From Candidatus Baldrarchaeum yapensis (lineage in GTDB: Archaea; Asgardarchaeota; Baldrarchaeia; Baldrarchaeales; Baldrarchaeaceae), in NCBI GenBank assembly GCA_016840465.1, contig JAEOSH010000025.1, positions 1 through 26,928 on the forward strand: 26,928 bases of DNA. The letters are read 5' to 3'. The notes beneath the pieces are model-generated. The model saw nothing but the letters and a program-made list of their open reading frames with translations, made no database searches and had not been told where the DNA came from. Positions 1 to 7,872 of this stretch are shown in pieces (position 1 is the first letter of the stretch; each line of letters opens with the position of its first letter). The translations under genes and the position numbers were made by a program.

Positions 1-107
1 GGACATAAGAGCACTCGTGGTGGGCGTTGGATCGCCAATCGCCATCTATTACATATCTGTACATTGCGGCGACGACCTCATCGCCCACCACGAGTGCTCT
101 TATGTCC
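1..107. repeat. Perfect 26-bp inverted repeat (1-26 / 82-107) at window end
   Basis: Bases 1-26 are the exact reverse complement of 82-107, separated by a 55-base loop. The 82-107 arm is in-frame argX sequence encoding the conserved RDIRALVVG stretch. The 1-26 arm replaces the expected continuation of the gene. Loss of protein homology exactly at the arm makes a fold-back chimera or assembly end artefact the most likely explanation, rather than a biological hairpin. Confidence 0.9.
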
Positions 108-634
108 CTATTTGTCTTGATGTATTCTTGGAGGTAGAAGATTTTGTGGAGGGGGCCGCCGAGGGTTTCTCTCGATTCTAGGATTGATTTGAGGGAAAAT
201 GTGTCAGTTGCGAGGGCGACGAGTCTTCCCCAGCTTCCGACGAGGGGTTTTATTACCACGGGGAATCCCATTTTTTCGGCGGATGACAGGGCGCCTTCTA
301 TACCAAATGAAATGGAGGTGCGAGGGATGGGTATGTTATGTTGTTTTAACACTAGGTATGTGAGGAGTTTGTCTCCACAGATTTTAGTTGTGATATAGGG
401 GTTTATGACGGTGAATCCTTCGGATTCGAGGATGGCGGAGACGTATAGACCCTTGAAGTATGATATGCATCTTTGGAGGAAGACATCTGCATGGGGAAAG
501 GAGGACGGATCATGTAGGTCGAAGTTTAGGTTTCTGCAGTCGATGATGTCCACTTTCACGTTTCTCTTTGAGAGTTCCTTCATTATTTCCTTTTCTTCGA
601 ACCCTATCCTATTATGTAGCAACCCCACGATCAT
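1..634 (-). CDS. argX: LysX/ArgX-family ATP-grasp ligase, partial (C-terminus cut by window edge)
   Basis: Reads from ATG at 634 as MIVGLLHNRIGFEEKEIM and continues for about 200 codons before leaving the window, so the end is missing. Recognisable family stretches, shared with the intact lysX at 9133-9990, are QRCISYFKGL, KICGDKLLTYLVL, PVVIKPLVGSWGRL, KIFYLQEYIK, RDIRALVVGDEVVAAMYRY and GDWRSN. LysX and ArgX join the amino group of alpha-aminoadipate or glutamate to the C-terminal Glu of the carrier LysW using ATP. The ATG overlaps the argH stop (ATGA), so it is translationally coupled to argH-argG. That context favours the glutamate-specific ArgX role, with the lysine ligase encoded separately at 9133; this is inference. 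After GDWRSNA the reading no longer follows the family (an ARGG-like stretch is expected) because it enters the terminal inverted repeat. The last nine or so codons should therefore not be trusted. Confidence 0.85.
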   Translation of the reverse strand, partial: MIVGLLHNRIGFEEKEIMKELSKRNVKVDIIDCRNLNFDLHDPSSFPHADVFLQRCISYFKGLYVSAILESEGFTVINPYITTKICGDKLLTYLVLKQHNIPIPRTSISFGIEGALSSAEKMGFPVVIKPLVGSWGRLVALATDTFSLKSILESRETLGGPLHKIFYLQEYIKTNRDIRALVVGDEVVAAMYRYVIDGDWRSNAHHECSYV

Positions 635-2154
635 TTATTCCACCGCCAGGTTTTTTCGCTTGAAATTATGGAGTTTACGAGGGTTGAGACTTTCTCGAGG
701 GTTTTGTTTAATTTTTCGCGGAATTCTGAGATTTTGTTTTTGAGAGCGGTGAGGGCTTTTCTTCTGTCGGATAGCATTCTTAGGATTTCGTCCGATGATG
801 TTCCCCCGATGTGACATCTCCTTTGGATCGATGTTTGGGGGTCGAGGGCGTTTTTTATTTCCTCATCTGATATATTTGGGGGATTTGTGAAGCGTGTACA
901 TATTTCTGCAACCATTTTTGCAGAGAGTTGGGAGGGTTTGGTTCCGGTTTCCGCGATGCGTTTTGCAAGGGCAGCCACGATGTTGTATGCGGTTCTAAAT
1001 GGTATCTTTTTCTCGAGGGAGAGGAAGATTGCGAGATCTGGAAGGGTGCAAGGGGTGTCTTGGCATGTTTTTTCGAGAACGTCTTTGTTCAGCTTTATTG
1101 ACGAGAGAACTTTTGCCAGAATCTTGAGTATTTCGGAAGTGGTTTCCATTGCGGAAATTATACTGAACTTTGTTTCTTGCATGTCTCGCATATATCCGGA
1201 GGGCAGGCCCTTGAGCACGAGGAGGGTGTGAAGGAGGAGGGCGGGAATTCTCATGCTTCGGGCTCTTATCAGTTCTAGGGAGTCAGGGTTTCGTTTCTGG
1301 GGGAGTGCGCTGCTTCCAGTGCAGTACGCGTCTCCAAGTTTTACGAAATTGAACTCTCGGGTTGTCCAGAGGATCAGGTCTTCGGCGATGCGCGCAATAT
1401 GGAGTGCGAGGATATTCAGTTGCGCCAGTGTTTCGAGTTCCATTTCTCCTCGTGAGGATATAGCATCTAGGGCGTTTTCCTGGATTCCCTCGAATCCCAA
1501 CATTTTTGCCGTGAATTCTCTGTCTATTGGGAGCGGGACTCCCGCGACCGCCCCGGCTCCCAGTGGGCATACATTTACCCTTTTAAGGGTTTCCAGAAGC
1601 CTGTTTGCGTCTCTCAGCAACGCATCGACGTTGGCGAGGCACCAATATGAGAATGGCATGAGTTGAGCGTGTTGGAGGTGCGTGTAAGCGGGCATTATGA
1701 CATCTGCATTTTCATCTGCCAGTTTGAGGAGTTCTGATATTACGTTACATAGTTCTTCTAAAATTCCGAGGATTTTTTCGCGCATGTACATTCTGATGTC
1801 TGTGAGTACCTGATCGTTTCGGGATCTTCCGATATGTAGCATTTTTCCCGCGTCACTGGCTTTTTCCGTAACGAAGTTCTCTATGTTCATGTGCACGTCT
1901 TCGAGTTGGAGGTCGAGTTTGAATTTCCCCTCGGAGTGGAGTTTCTTGGCATCTTCTAGGGCCATTAGTATCTTCTTGAGGGATTCGAAGTCGAGTACGC
2001 CTATTTTGTACAGCATGAGGGCGTGTACTTCGTTTTGGATAATATCGTAGATTATGAGGTTTTCATCGAGCGATAAATCCTCTTGGGAGGCGAATTTTAA
2101 AAATTCGGGGTCGATACTTCCGGGTATTCTTTCCCTCCACATTGCTTTCTTCAT
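631..2154 (-). CDS. argH: Argininosuccinate lyase
   Basis: Cleaves argininosuccinate to arginine and fumarate, the last step of arginine synthesis, in the cytoplasm as a tetramer. The fumarase/aspartase superfamily signature GSSALPQKRNPDSLE is present, as are the SRNDQV substrate-binding motif and the TAYTHLQ-type stretch (here PAYTHLQHAQ). At about 507 residues it is slightly longer than the usual 460-500; the extra length is a charged helical C-terminus. ATG at 2154 is the likely start because it shares its A with the argG TGA stop (TGATG). A TTG one codon upstream at 2157 is possible. The stop TGA overlaps the ATG of the ligase gene downstream, so argG-argH-argX is one tightly coupled minus-strand unit. 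Confidence 0.96.
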   Translation of the reverse strand: MKKAMWRERIPGSIDPEFLKFASQEDLSLDENLIIYDIIQNEVHALMLYKIGVLDFESLKKILMALEDAKKLHSEGKFKLDLQLEDVHMNIENFVTEKASDAGKMLHIGRSRNDQVLTDIRMYMREKILGILEELCNVISELLKLADENADVIMPAYTHLQHAQLMPFSYWCLANVDALLRDANRLLETLKRVNVCPLGAGAVAGVPLPIDREFTAKMLGFEGIQENALDAISSRGEMELETLAQLNILALHIARIAEDLILWTTREFNFVKLGDAYCTGSSALPQKRNPDSLELIRARSMRIPALLLHTLLVLKGLPSGYMRDMQETKFSIISAMETTSEILKILAKVLSSIKLNKDVLEKTCQDTPCTLPDLAIFLSLEKKIPFRTAYNIVAALAKRIAETGTKPSQLSAKMVAEICTRFTNPPNISDEEIKNALDPQTSIQRRCHIGGTSSDEILRMLSDRRKALTALKNKISEFREKLNKTLEKVSTLVNSIISSEKTWRWNK

Positions 2155-3404
2155 CAAATGTCCTCCCTGAGGCCTTGTGCCTTCAGGACCCTGTGCGCCA
2201 GCACTGAGGGTAGTCCCCAGAGTTCTACGAATCCCCTTGCGAGTTTTTGGTCGAATGTTGATATCTTTTCGTAGGTTGCGAGATGGTAGTCGTACAGCGA
2301 GTATTCGGATTTTCTTCCGACGACCTGGACGCTTCCCTTGTAGAGTTTTACTCTGACCACGCCGTTGACCTTCTCGTTAACTTTATCTATGAAGGCCTCA
2401 AGGTCCTCCCTGAGTGGATCGACCCAGAGTCCCGCGTACGCGAGGTAGGTCCATTCCTTATCGACGATGGACTTGAAGAGTATCTCGTGTCTGGTACATA
2501 CCATTTTTTCGAGGTCCTTGTGAGCGGTTATAAGTATCATTGCGGCCGGGCACTCGTAGACTTCCCTGCTCTTTATTCCGACTATTCTATCCTCGATATG
2601 GTCAAGCCTTCCTACACCATGCACTCCGCCGATTTTGTTTAATGTTTCCACGATCTTTACGGTATCCATATAATCTCCATTTATTGCAACGGGAACTCCC
2701 GATCGGAACTCTATTTCCAGGTATTCTGGCCTGTCGGGCGCCTTTTCTGGCGGGCAGGTCCATGCGAACGCATCCTCGGGGGGTTCGCAGAAGGGGTCCT
2801 CCAGCGGGCCGCATTCTATGGATCTTCCCCAGAGGTTCTCATCGATGCTGTACGGTGAGTCTATATCGACAGGTAGCGGTATTCCGTGCTTCTTTGCGTA
2901 CTCTATTTCCTCGTCCCTCGAGAGGTTCCACTCGAGCACCGGTTGGATGATCTTTATGTCCGGTGCGAGTGCCTTTATCGTCACGTTAAACCTTATTTGA
3001 TCATTTCCCTTTCCCGTGCAACCGTGAGCAATTGCGTCTGCTTTCTCCTTTCTTGCTATCTTTACGGCCCACTTTGCGAGGAGGGGTCTGGCAATGGAGC
3101 TGCTCACGGGGTAGACGTCCTCGTACAGGGCGTTGGCTTTAAGGGCGCGCATTGCGTACTCGTCGATGAACTCCTTTCTTGCATCTATGGTGTAATGTTT
3201 TTTGGCTCCGAGGTCGTATGCCTTCTTTTCTATCTCTTGGAAGTCTTTTGTCATTTGCCCAACGTTTAGGGTTAACGAGATCACGTCACAGTCGTACTTT
3301 TCCTGTATCCACTTTAGCATGCAGCTTGTGTCAAGGCCGCCGGAGTAGAGGAGGACGCACTTCTCGATGTGATCCGCATCCTTGGATTGCCCAGCAATTG
3401 TCAA
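2154..3404 (-). CDS. argG: Argininosuccinate synthase
   Basis: Condenses citrulline and aspartate with ATP to argininosuccinate. The N-terminal PP-loop is LLYSGGLDTS (near residues 18-27). GCTGKGNDQIRF and ENLWGRSIECGPLEDP are the family's substrate-binding and C-terminal synthetase segments. The length of 416 residues is normal (about 400). The only usable start codon ahead of the PP-loop is TTG at 3404. It is preceded directly by ATG-TAA in the same frame (3410-3405) and by GGTGAT, which could act as the SD. It is first in the argG-argH-argX operon. No carbamoyl phosphate or ornithine transcarbamylase genes are nearby, so the citrulline-forming steps must be encoded elsewhere. Confidence 0.96.
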   Translation of the reverse strand: MTIAGQSKDADHIEKCVLLYSGGLDTSCMLKWIQEKYDCDVISLTLNVGQMTKDFQEIEKKAYDLGAKKHYTIDARKEFIDEYAMRALKANALYEDVYPVSSSIARPLLAKWAVKIARKEKADAIAHGCTGKGNDQIRFNVTIKALAPDIKIIQPVLEWNLSRDEEIEYAKKHGIPLPVDIDSPYSIDENLWGRSIECGPLEDPFCEPPEDAFAWTCPPEKAPDRPEYLEIEFRSGVPVAINGDYMDTVKIVETLNKIGGVHGVGRLDHIEDRIVGIKSREVYECPAAMILITAHKDLEKMVCTRHEILFKSIVDKEWTYLAYAGLWVDPLREDLEAFIDKVNEKVNGVVRVKLYKGSVQVVGRKSEYSLYDYHLATYEKISTFDQKLARGFVELWGLPSVLAHRVLKAQGLREDI

Positions 3405-3603
3405 TTACATCACCATTCTGTGGGGTCTCCTAATGCCTCTCAGCGACGGGTGTTAAAATTTACGTAGCGGCCAAAACAAGAACCTGGGATCCCGTTATTG
3501 TCATAACTTAATCGTGATATTCCGTTGCGCTGGGAGGTTTCTGCTATATGTCGGGGTTTGCATGGAATACGTACCGGATCGATGTCACTTCCTCCACATA
3601 ACC

Positions 3604-3610
3604 TATAAAA
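3604..3610 (+). promoter_or_regulatory. TATA box ahead of small unknown gene
   Basis: TATAAAA, preceded by ACC and followed by GG, lies 35-41 bases upstream of the GTG at 3645. This is the spacing expected for an archaeal promoter with a very short leader. The rest of 3405-3644, between this gene and divergent argG, shows no convincing gene. Confidence 0.5.
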
Positions 3611-3644
3611 GGACACAATCATATTTTCAAAATGTCACAACGAG

Positions 3645-3896
3645 GTGGTTGAAATTTCGGGCCCTACGGAAAAGGAACTTAATTACAGGTTCGAAGAACC
3701 TCCGGGCATTCCCAATTATGTTTACGTGTATGTTCCGGCGGATGTTCTTTCTAAGGACGAATTGACGAGTATCGCGGCAATCTGCAATGCAATCCTGATA
3801 GAAACGCGAGGAAACGATACAAGAGTATTACTTCGCAAAAACAAGGTGAATCTGTTCGTAAGATTATTAAAGTACGCCGTAAGCGGGAAACCCTGA
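3645..3896 (+). CDS. Small protein of unknown function, 83-84 residues
   Basis: I do not recognise the family. The product begins (M)VEISGPTEKELNYRF from a GTG start and has a hydrophobic/aromatic strand VYVYVPADVL. A helix-like TSIAAICNAILIE segment follows, with a basic tail RVLLRKNKVNLFVRLLKY. There are no cysteines beyond one, no signal peptide and no clear membrane segment. Support for reality is a well-placed TATA box upstream, an open frame filling most of the gap, and balanced amino acid composition. It converges with the ACT-domain gene (20-base gap, T-rich on the plus strand) and is divergent from argG, so it may be transcribed alone. It could be a small nucleic-acid-binding or regulatory protein, but nothing in it proves that. 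Confidence 0.55.
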   Translation: MVEISGPTEKELNYRFEEPPGIPNYVYVYVPADVLSKDELTSIAAICNAILIETRGNDTRVLLRKNKVNLFVRLLKYAVSGKP

Positions 3897-3916
3897 CTTC
3901 GTGGTATGTTATTTTC

Positions 3917-4615
3917 CTACTTATGTCTTTTTCTCATTAACATTATCTGATTTTCGAGTATTGAGTATGCCTTGAGCGCCATTTTCCTGTCGATTATTAT
4001 TATCGTGTCGGTGTAGCAACTCATAATTTGAGTTATGTTCACGCCGTTCTGGGCAAGTATGCTGGTGATGTAGGCTATTACCCCGGGTGTGTTTATTATC
4101 TCCTTGGGGCTAACAAGTACGAGGGCGGATTGATTTCTTATAGTCATGATGATGTTCTCCTTCCCCACCACATCAATTAACTTGTTGAGGAGGTGCTCGT
4201 CTATCACTATTGTGAAAGTGTCGGTTCCCTGCGTTATTTGGAAGAAGCGGGCGGTGCTCAATTCGTTTGCGATCTTGCCGAAACGGTTGATGAGAACATA
4301 GGGCCTGACTGTTACAACTGCAACATCATTCTTCAGTTCCAGAACCGTCTTGGCGATGATGCTAGAAATCTCCTCCTCCAGCGTCTCCTGGTGCTTAGAT
4401 AATTCGTCGGAGTACCTCAGTAATGCCATTTTTATCGCTTCGGATTTTACTTCCCTACCTATTATCTCCTCTACCTCTTTCTTGATGAGATTCGCTAATG
4501 CCGCGTAATTTAACACTTTCAACTTCAGAGCGTCCAATAATGACGGGTGGCGATTTATTACCTGTCTCGATGCCTCAGCTATTGATTTTGTCATTATATC
4601 ACACGCACCCCTCAT
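3917..4615 (-). CDS. ACT-domain protein, predicted amino acid metabolism regulator (COG2150-like)
   Basis: This 232-residue protein has an N-terminal helical region (SIAEASRQVINRHPSLLDAL, then a LIKKEVEEIIGREV segment that resembles a small helix-turn-helix). The C-terminal half is ACT-like: a first beta-alpha-beta unit around residues 95-150 (DVAVVTVRPYVLINRFG, TFTIVIDEHL) and a second from about 160 (ALVLVSPKEIINTPGVIAYITSILAQNGVNITQIMSCYTDTIIIID). The second is a classic small-molecule-binding ACT fold. Archaeal proteins of this layout are grouped as predicted regulators of amino acid metabolism. It is divergently placed from the lysine operon across 236 bases that hold both promoters, so ligand-dependent control of lysine or arginine genes is plausible but inferred. 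ATG at 4615 is taken as the start; ATG at 4594 (MTKSIAEAS) is an equally good alternative. Confidence 0.75.
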   Translation of the reverse strand: MRGACDIMTKSIAEASRQVINRHPSLLDALKLKVLNYAALANLIKKEVEEIIGREVKSEAIKMALLRYSDELSKHQETLEEEISSIIAKTVLELKNDVAVVTVRPYVLINRFGKIANELSTARFFQITQGTDTFTIVIDEHLLNKLIDVVGKENIIMTIRNQSALVLVSPKEIINTPGVIAYITSILAQNGVNITQIMSCYTDTIIIIDRKMALKAYSILENQIMLMRKRHK

Positions 4616-4803
4616 GCTTGATATTTGTAAAGATTATATGTGCATATTGGTACAGCATATGCTTTCTCTAATACTAGTTATAACGAACCATGCCTGTACA
4701 TGTGACAAATATAACATAACCTTTAAGTCACCATCCGCTTGTCCTCACATCTCAAATGTACCACTATAAAACTTAACGGTATACATACCTGGGAATATAT
4801 GGT

Positions 4804-4828
4804 ACGAAACCTTTAATAATTTGGTTCG
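4804..4828 (+). promoter_or_regulatory. Promoter of lysine operon: TATA box inside an imperfect inverted repeat
   Basis: A TATA-like TTTAATAA (4812-4819) lies about 35 bases before the lysS ATG. It is flanked by CGAAACC (4805-4811) and GGTTCG (4823-4828), an imperfect inverted repeat that would cover the TBP site. A second short palindrome, GGTAT-AC-ATACC, lies at 4778-4789. Both could be operators. An SD-like GGTGAT at 4843-4848 precedes the ATG at 4852. Confidence 0.5.
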
Positions 4829-4851
4829 ATGTTGCTGATAAAGGTGATGGT

Positions 4852-6069
4852 ATGAGTACGAAAAGCAAGTATAATGATCGAATATTCGTAAGCCCCTACT
4901 GCTATCACGAGGACGTTGTAAAGACCTACAGGGCCAATGGAGAGCCCGGCATAAACGACGCAACATTAAGAGAGGGAGAGCAGACGCCGGGTGTTGTTTT
5001 CAAACCCGAGGAAAAGGTAAAGATTGCGAGCATGCTCGACTCCATAGGAATAGATTACATAGAAGCGGGGTTCCCTGCGTCTTCCACGGCGGACAAGGAG
5101 GCTGTGAAAAGGATTGTAAGGCTTGGACTTAACGCGAAGATTTGCGGATTTTCGAGGGCCGTGAAATCCGATATCGATGCGGTGATAGATTGCGACTGCG
5201 ACTGTATTGTCCTTTCATTTCCGCCCTCAGACATCCACATAAGGTACAAACTCAGGATGACTCGTGAGGAGTACCTCAGGAGGGCAGTTGAGGCGGTAGA
5301 GTACGCGAAATCTCATGGTCTGTTCATAATTTATAGCGCGGAGGACTCGACGAGGGCAGAATTGTCGTGGTTGAAGCATGTATTTAATGAGATAGTTGCG
5401 GCGGGTGTTGACAGAGTGCGTATAGTCGACACGCTGGGTTGCATAACGCCGACCGCAATGAGGTTTCTCGTGGAACAGATAAGGGCATCGGTTCCCGCGC
5501 CGGTGGAGGTGCACTGCCACAACGACCATGGGCTTGCACTTGCAAACACGTTGATGGCATATGAGGCTGGTGCGACAGTTTTCAGTACAAGTGTCCTTGG
5601 TTTAGGTGAGAGAGCCGGTATTGCGCCGACTGAGGAGGTGATTCTGGCGCTCCATAATCTCTATGGAGTGGACAAATACATCACCGAGAACCTTGCGTCT
5701 CTCTGTGAGGAGGTTGCAAGGGCGGCAAAGCTACATATATGGCCGCTGAAGCCTGTGATCGGAGATAACGTCTTCACCCACGTTAGCGGCATCCATCAAG
5801 ACGGCGTGCTCAAGAATCCGATAGTTTACGAGTCATTCCCGCCGGAGATGGTCGGGCGCAGGCGCAAGTTCCTGTTAAGTAAGGTCAGCGGCCGGGCCGC
5901 TGTCAGGGCAAAGCTTAAGGAGTATGGGATTGAACTTTCCGACGAGGAGGTTAACGAATTAACGAATTTCATGAAGGATCTGTCCGTGAATAGAAAAAGT
6001 GCGTTCACTGATGAGGAATTCCTCGAGATCGTCCGCCAGTTCCTCTCAAGCAGGGGCAGGCATCTTTAA
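4852..6069 (+). CDS. lysS: Homocitrate synthase-type 2-acyltransferase (LeuA/NifV/HCS family)
   Basis: Condenses acetyl-CoA with a 2-oxo acid; given its operon, 2-oxoglutarate to homocitrate, the first committed step of alpha-aminoadipate lysine synthesis. The TIM barrel carries the catalytic and metal motif DATLREGEQTPG near residue 37 and the divalent-metal histidines in VHCHNDHGLALAN. GLGERAGIAPTEEV follows, and then SGIHQDGVLKNP, typical of the family's second domain. The length of 405 residues lacks the large C-terminal regulatory domain of isopropylmalate synthases, so lysine feedback through such a domain is not expected. It is first in the operon with lysT, lysU and lysB. Isopropylmalate or citramalate synthase activity cannot be excluded by sequence alone. 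Confidence 0.88.
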   Translation: MSTKSKYNDRIFVSPYCYHEDVVKTYRANGEPGINDATLREGEQTPGVVFKPEEKVKIASMLDSIGIDYIEAGFPASSTADKEAVKRIVRLGLNAKICGFSRAVKSDIDAVIDCDCDCIVLSFPPSDIHIRYKLRMTREEYLRRAVEAVEYAKSHGLFIIYSAEDSTRAELSWLKHVFNEIVAAGVDRVRIVDTLGCITPTAMRFLVEQIRASVPAPVEVHCHNDHGLALANTLMAYEAGATVFSTSVLGLGERAGIAPTEEVILALHNLYGVDKYITENLASLCEEVARAAKLHIWPLKPVIGDNVFTHVSGIHQDGVLKNPIVYESFPPEMVGRRRKFLLSKVSGRAAVRAKLKEYGIELSDEEVNELTNFMKDLSVNRKSAFTDEEFLEIVRQFLSSRGRHL

Positions 6070-6099
6070 CTTTTTATTTAACTGGAGGACAGAACCCAT

Positions 6100-7353
6100 A
6101 TGGGCATGACAATTGCAGAAAAGATTCTTTCTAAAAAGGTCGGCAGAAAAGTGGAAGCTGGCGACCTGATAGTATGTGATGTGGACTTAGTAATGGCTCA
6201 CGATGGAACCGCGCCACTTGCAATAGAACAATTGAAGTCTCTCGGAGTTGATGACGTTTTCGATCCTTCGAAGATCGTTCTCGTGATCGACCACACTGCC
6301 CCCAGCCCGAGCAGCAATATCAGCAACATTCACAAGATGATGAGAGAGTTTGCGAGAAGGACCTCGTGTCATTTCAGGGATATTGGTTATGGTATATGTC
6401 ATCAAATATTGATAGAGGAGTTTGTAAAGCCGTGGACCGTTGTGGCAGGAGCGGATAGCCATACGTGTACGCACGGTGGACTTGGAGCATTTGCTGCAGG
6501 TTTTGGTAGCACGGACATTACTGTCATGATGGCCTACGGAAAAACATGGCTGAGAGTGCCCGAGTCGATAAAAGTTGAAGTTTCCGGCGAACTTGAGTGG
6601 CCAGTGACCGCAAAGGACGTGATATTACATGTAATTGGCGAGTTGGGGTCTGATGGCGCAACCTATATGGCCATGGAGTTCACTGGCGAGTGCATTAGAA
6701 AAATGAGCGTGGATGCACGATTTACGTTGACAAACATGGCAGTTGAGGCTGGTGCAAAGACGGGGTTGTGTCCGGTCGATGAAAAAACCTTGGAGTTCTT
6801 AAAACGGAGAGATGGAGTTACATATGAGAGGTTAGAGCCTGATAAGGATGCAGAATATGCGGATGAACTTCTGGTAGACGCAGGGAAATTGGAACCTCTT
6901 GTTGCGGTGCCCGATCGTGTTGACAACGTGAAATCGGTGAGTGAGGTCGAGGGCTTAGAGGTAGACCAGGTATTCATCGGAACGTGTACGAACGGTAGGT
7001 ATGAGGACTTGCTCATGGCGGCAAAGATTCTCAAGGGAAGAAAGGTGCACGAAGGGGTGAGATTGATAATACAACCGGCGTCACGAAGAGTTTACTTGGA
7101 GGCTTTGAATTCGGGACTCATAGAGATATTTCTCAAAGCGGGTGCGGTAATTAACCCGCCCGGGTGCGGCCCCTGTGTCGGTAGACATTTAGGTATACTA
7201 GGAGATGGGGAGCGGTGCCTTAGTACTCAGAATAGGAATTTCAAGGGAAGGATGGGCAATCCGAATTCGGAGATTTACTTGGCATCTCCGGTTGTCGCGG
7301 CTGCCACCGCGATCAAGGGTGAAATTACTGACCCTAGGAATTTGGGGGAATGA
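6100..7353 (+). CDS. lysT: Homoaconitase / isopropylmalate isomerase large subunit
   Basis: Large subunit of the two-part [4Fe-4S] hydro-lyase that converts homocitrate to homoisocitrate through homoaconitate. The three cluster cysteines are Cys296 (IGTCTNGR) and Cys356/Cys359 (PPGCGPC). Family segments [41 protein letters not shown] and [11 protein letters not shown] are intact. The length of 417 residues is usual for the archaeal LeuC/HacA form. GGAGG at 6084-6088 precedes ATG 6100; ATG 6106 is an alternative start. It sits 30 bases after lysS and three bases before lysU. Because archaeal enzymes of this family can also isomerise isopropylmalate, a shared role in leucine synthesis is possible. 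Confidence 0.93.
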   Translation: MGMTIAEKILSKKVGRKVEAGDLIVCDVDLVMAHDGTAPLAIEQLKSLGVDDVFDPSKIVLVIDHTAPSPSSNISNIHKMMREFARRTSCHFRDIGYGICHQILIEEFVKPWTVVAGADSHTCTHGGLGAFAAGFGSTDITVMMAYGKTWLRVPESIKVEVSGELEWPVTAKDVILHVIGELGSDGATYMAMEFTGECIRKMSVDARFTLTNMAVEAGAKTGLCPVDEKTLEFLKRRDGVTYERLEPDKDAEYADELLVDAGKLEPLVAVPDRVDNVKSVSEVEGLEVDQVFIGTCTNGRYEDLLMAAKILKGRKVHEGVRLIIQPASRRVYLEALNSGLIEIFLKAGAVINPPGCGPCVGRHLGILGDGERCLSTQNRNFKGRMGNPNSEIYLASPVVAAATAIKGEITDPRNLGE

Positions 7354-7356
7354 TAT

Positions 7357-7872
7357 ATGAGGATAAAGGGAAGAGCCTGGAAGTTTGGTGATGATATTAA
7401 TACGGATCTGATAATCGCGGGGAAATACAAGTACGACACGCTTGATATGAAAGAACTTGCTAAACACGCATTTGAAGCGATAAGACCCGGATTTTCTGAT
7501 GCGGTTAAACCGGGCGATATAATTGTTGCGGGGAAAAACTTCGGTAGTGGGTCTAGCAGAGAGCAGGCCCCACTTGTAATAAAAGCATTAGGAATCGGAG
7601 CGGTGGTTGCAAAAAGCTTTGCTAGGATTTTCTACAGGAATGCGATTAATATCGGGCTTCCGGTGATCACGTGCGAGAAGGCATATGACGCGGTAACAGA
7701 GGGCGATGAGTTGGAAATAGATGTCGAGAAAGGTATCATAAAGAATCTGACGAGCGGTCAGACTCTAGGTTTTCGTCCTCTACCGGAGTTCATGATAAGG
7801 ATCCTGAAGGAGGGCGGAATAGTAAATTATCTGAAGAAGTATGGAGGATTCGAGATTGCCGCGGAGCGTTAA
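7357..7872 (+). CDS. lysU: Homoaconitase / isopropylmalate isomerase small subunit
   Basis: This is the 171-residue swivelling small subunit that completes the LysT active site. It has [15 protein letters not shown] at the N-terminus and the conserved serine-arginine loop [12 protein letters not shown]. The C-terminal signature is [18 protein letters not shown]. The substrate-specificity loop reads YKYDT directly after IIAGK; in this family that loop separates isopropylmalate from longer homoaconitate-type substrates, and a charged residue here agrees with a homoaconitase role without proving it. GGGGG at 7344-7348 serves as SD. The 3' end overlaps the start of lysB. Confidence 0.92.
   Translation: MRIKGRAWKFGDDINTDLIIAGKYKYDTLDMKELAKHAFEAIRPGFSDAVKPGDIIVAGKNFGSGSSREQAPLVIKALGIGAVVAKSFARIFYRNAINIGLPVITCEKAYDAVTEGDELEIDVEKGIIKNLTSGQTLGFRPLPEFMIRILKEGGIVNYLKKYGGFEIAAER

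Noticed and set aside
405-743. Plus-strand open frame over argX and argH
   Set aside because: Antisense shadow of two clear minus-strand genes; it bridges their junction and has no family motifs.
3440-3622. 60-codon minus-strand frame between argG and the small gene
   Set aside because: Low-complexity of motifs, no SD, and it would overlap the promoter region of the plus-strand gene; no support beyond being open.
3690-3705. GGTTCGAAGAACC, tRNA T-loop-like
   Set aside because: No acceptor, D or anticodon stems around it and it lies inside an open coding frame.
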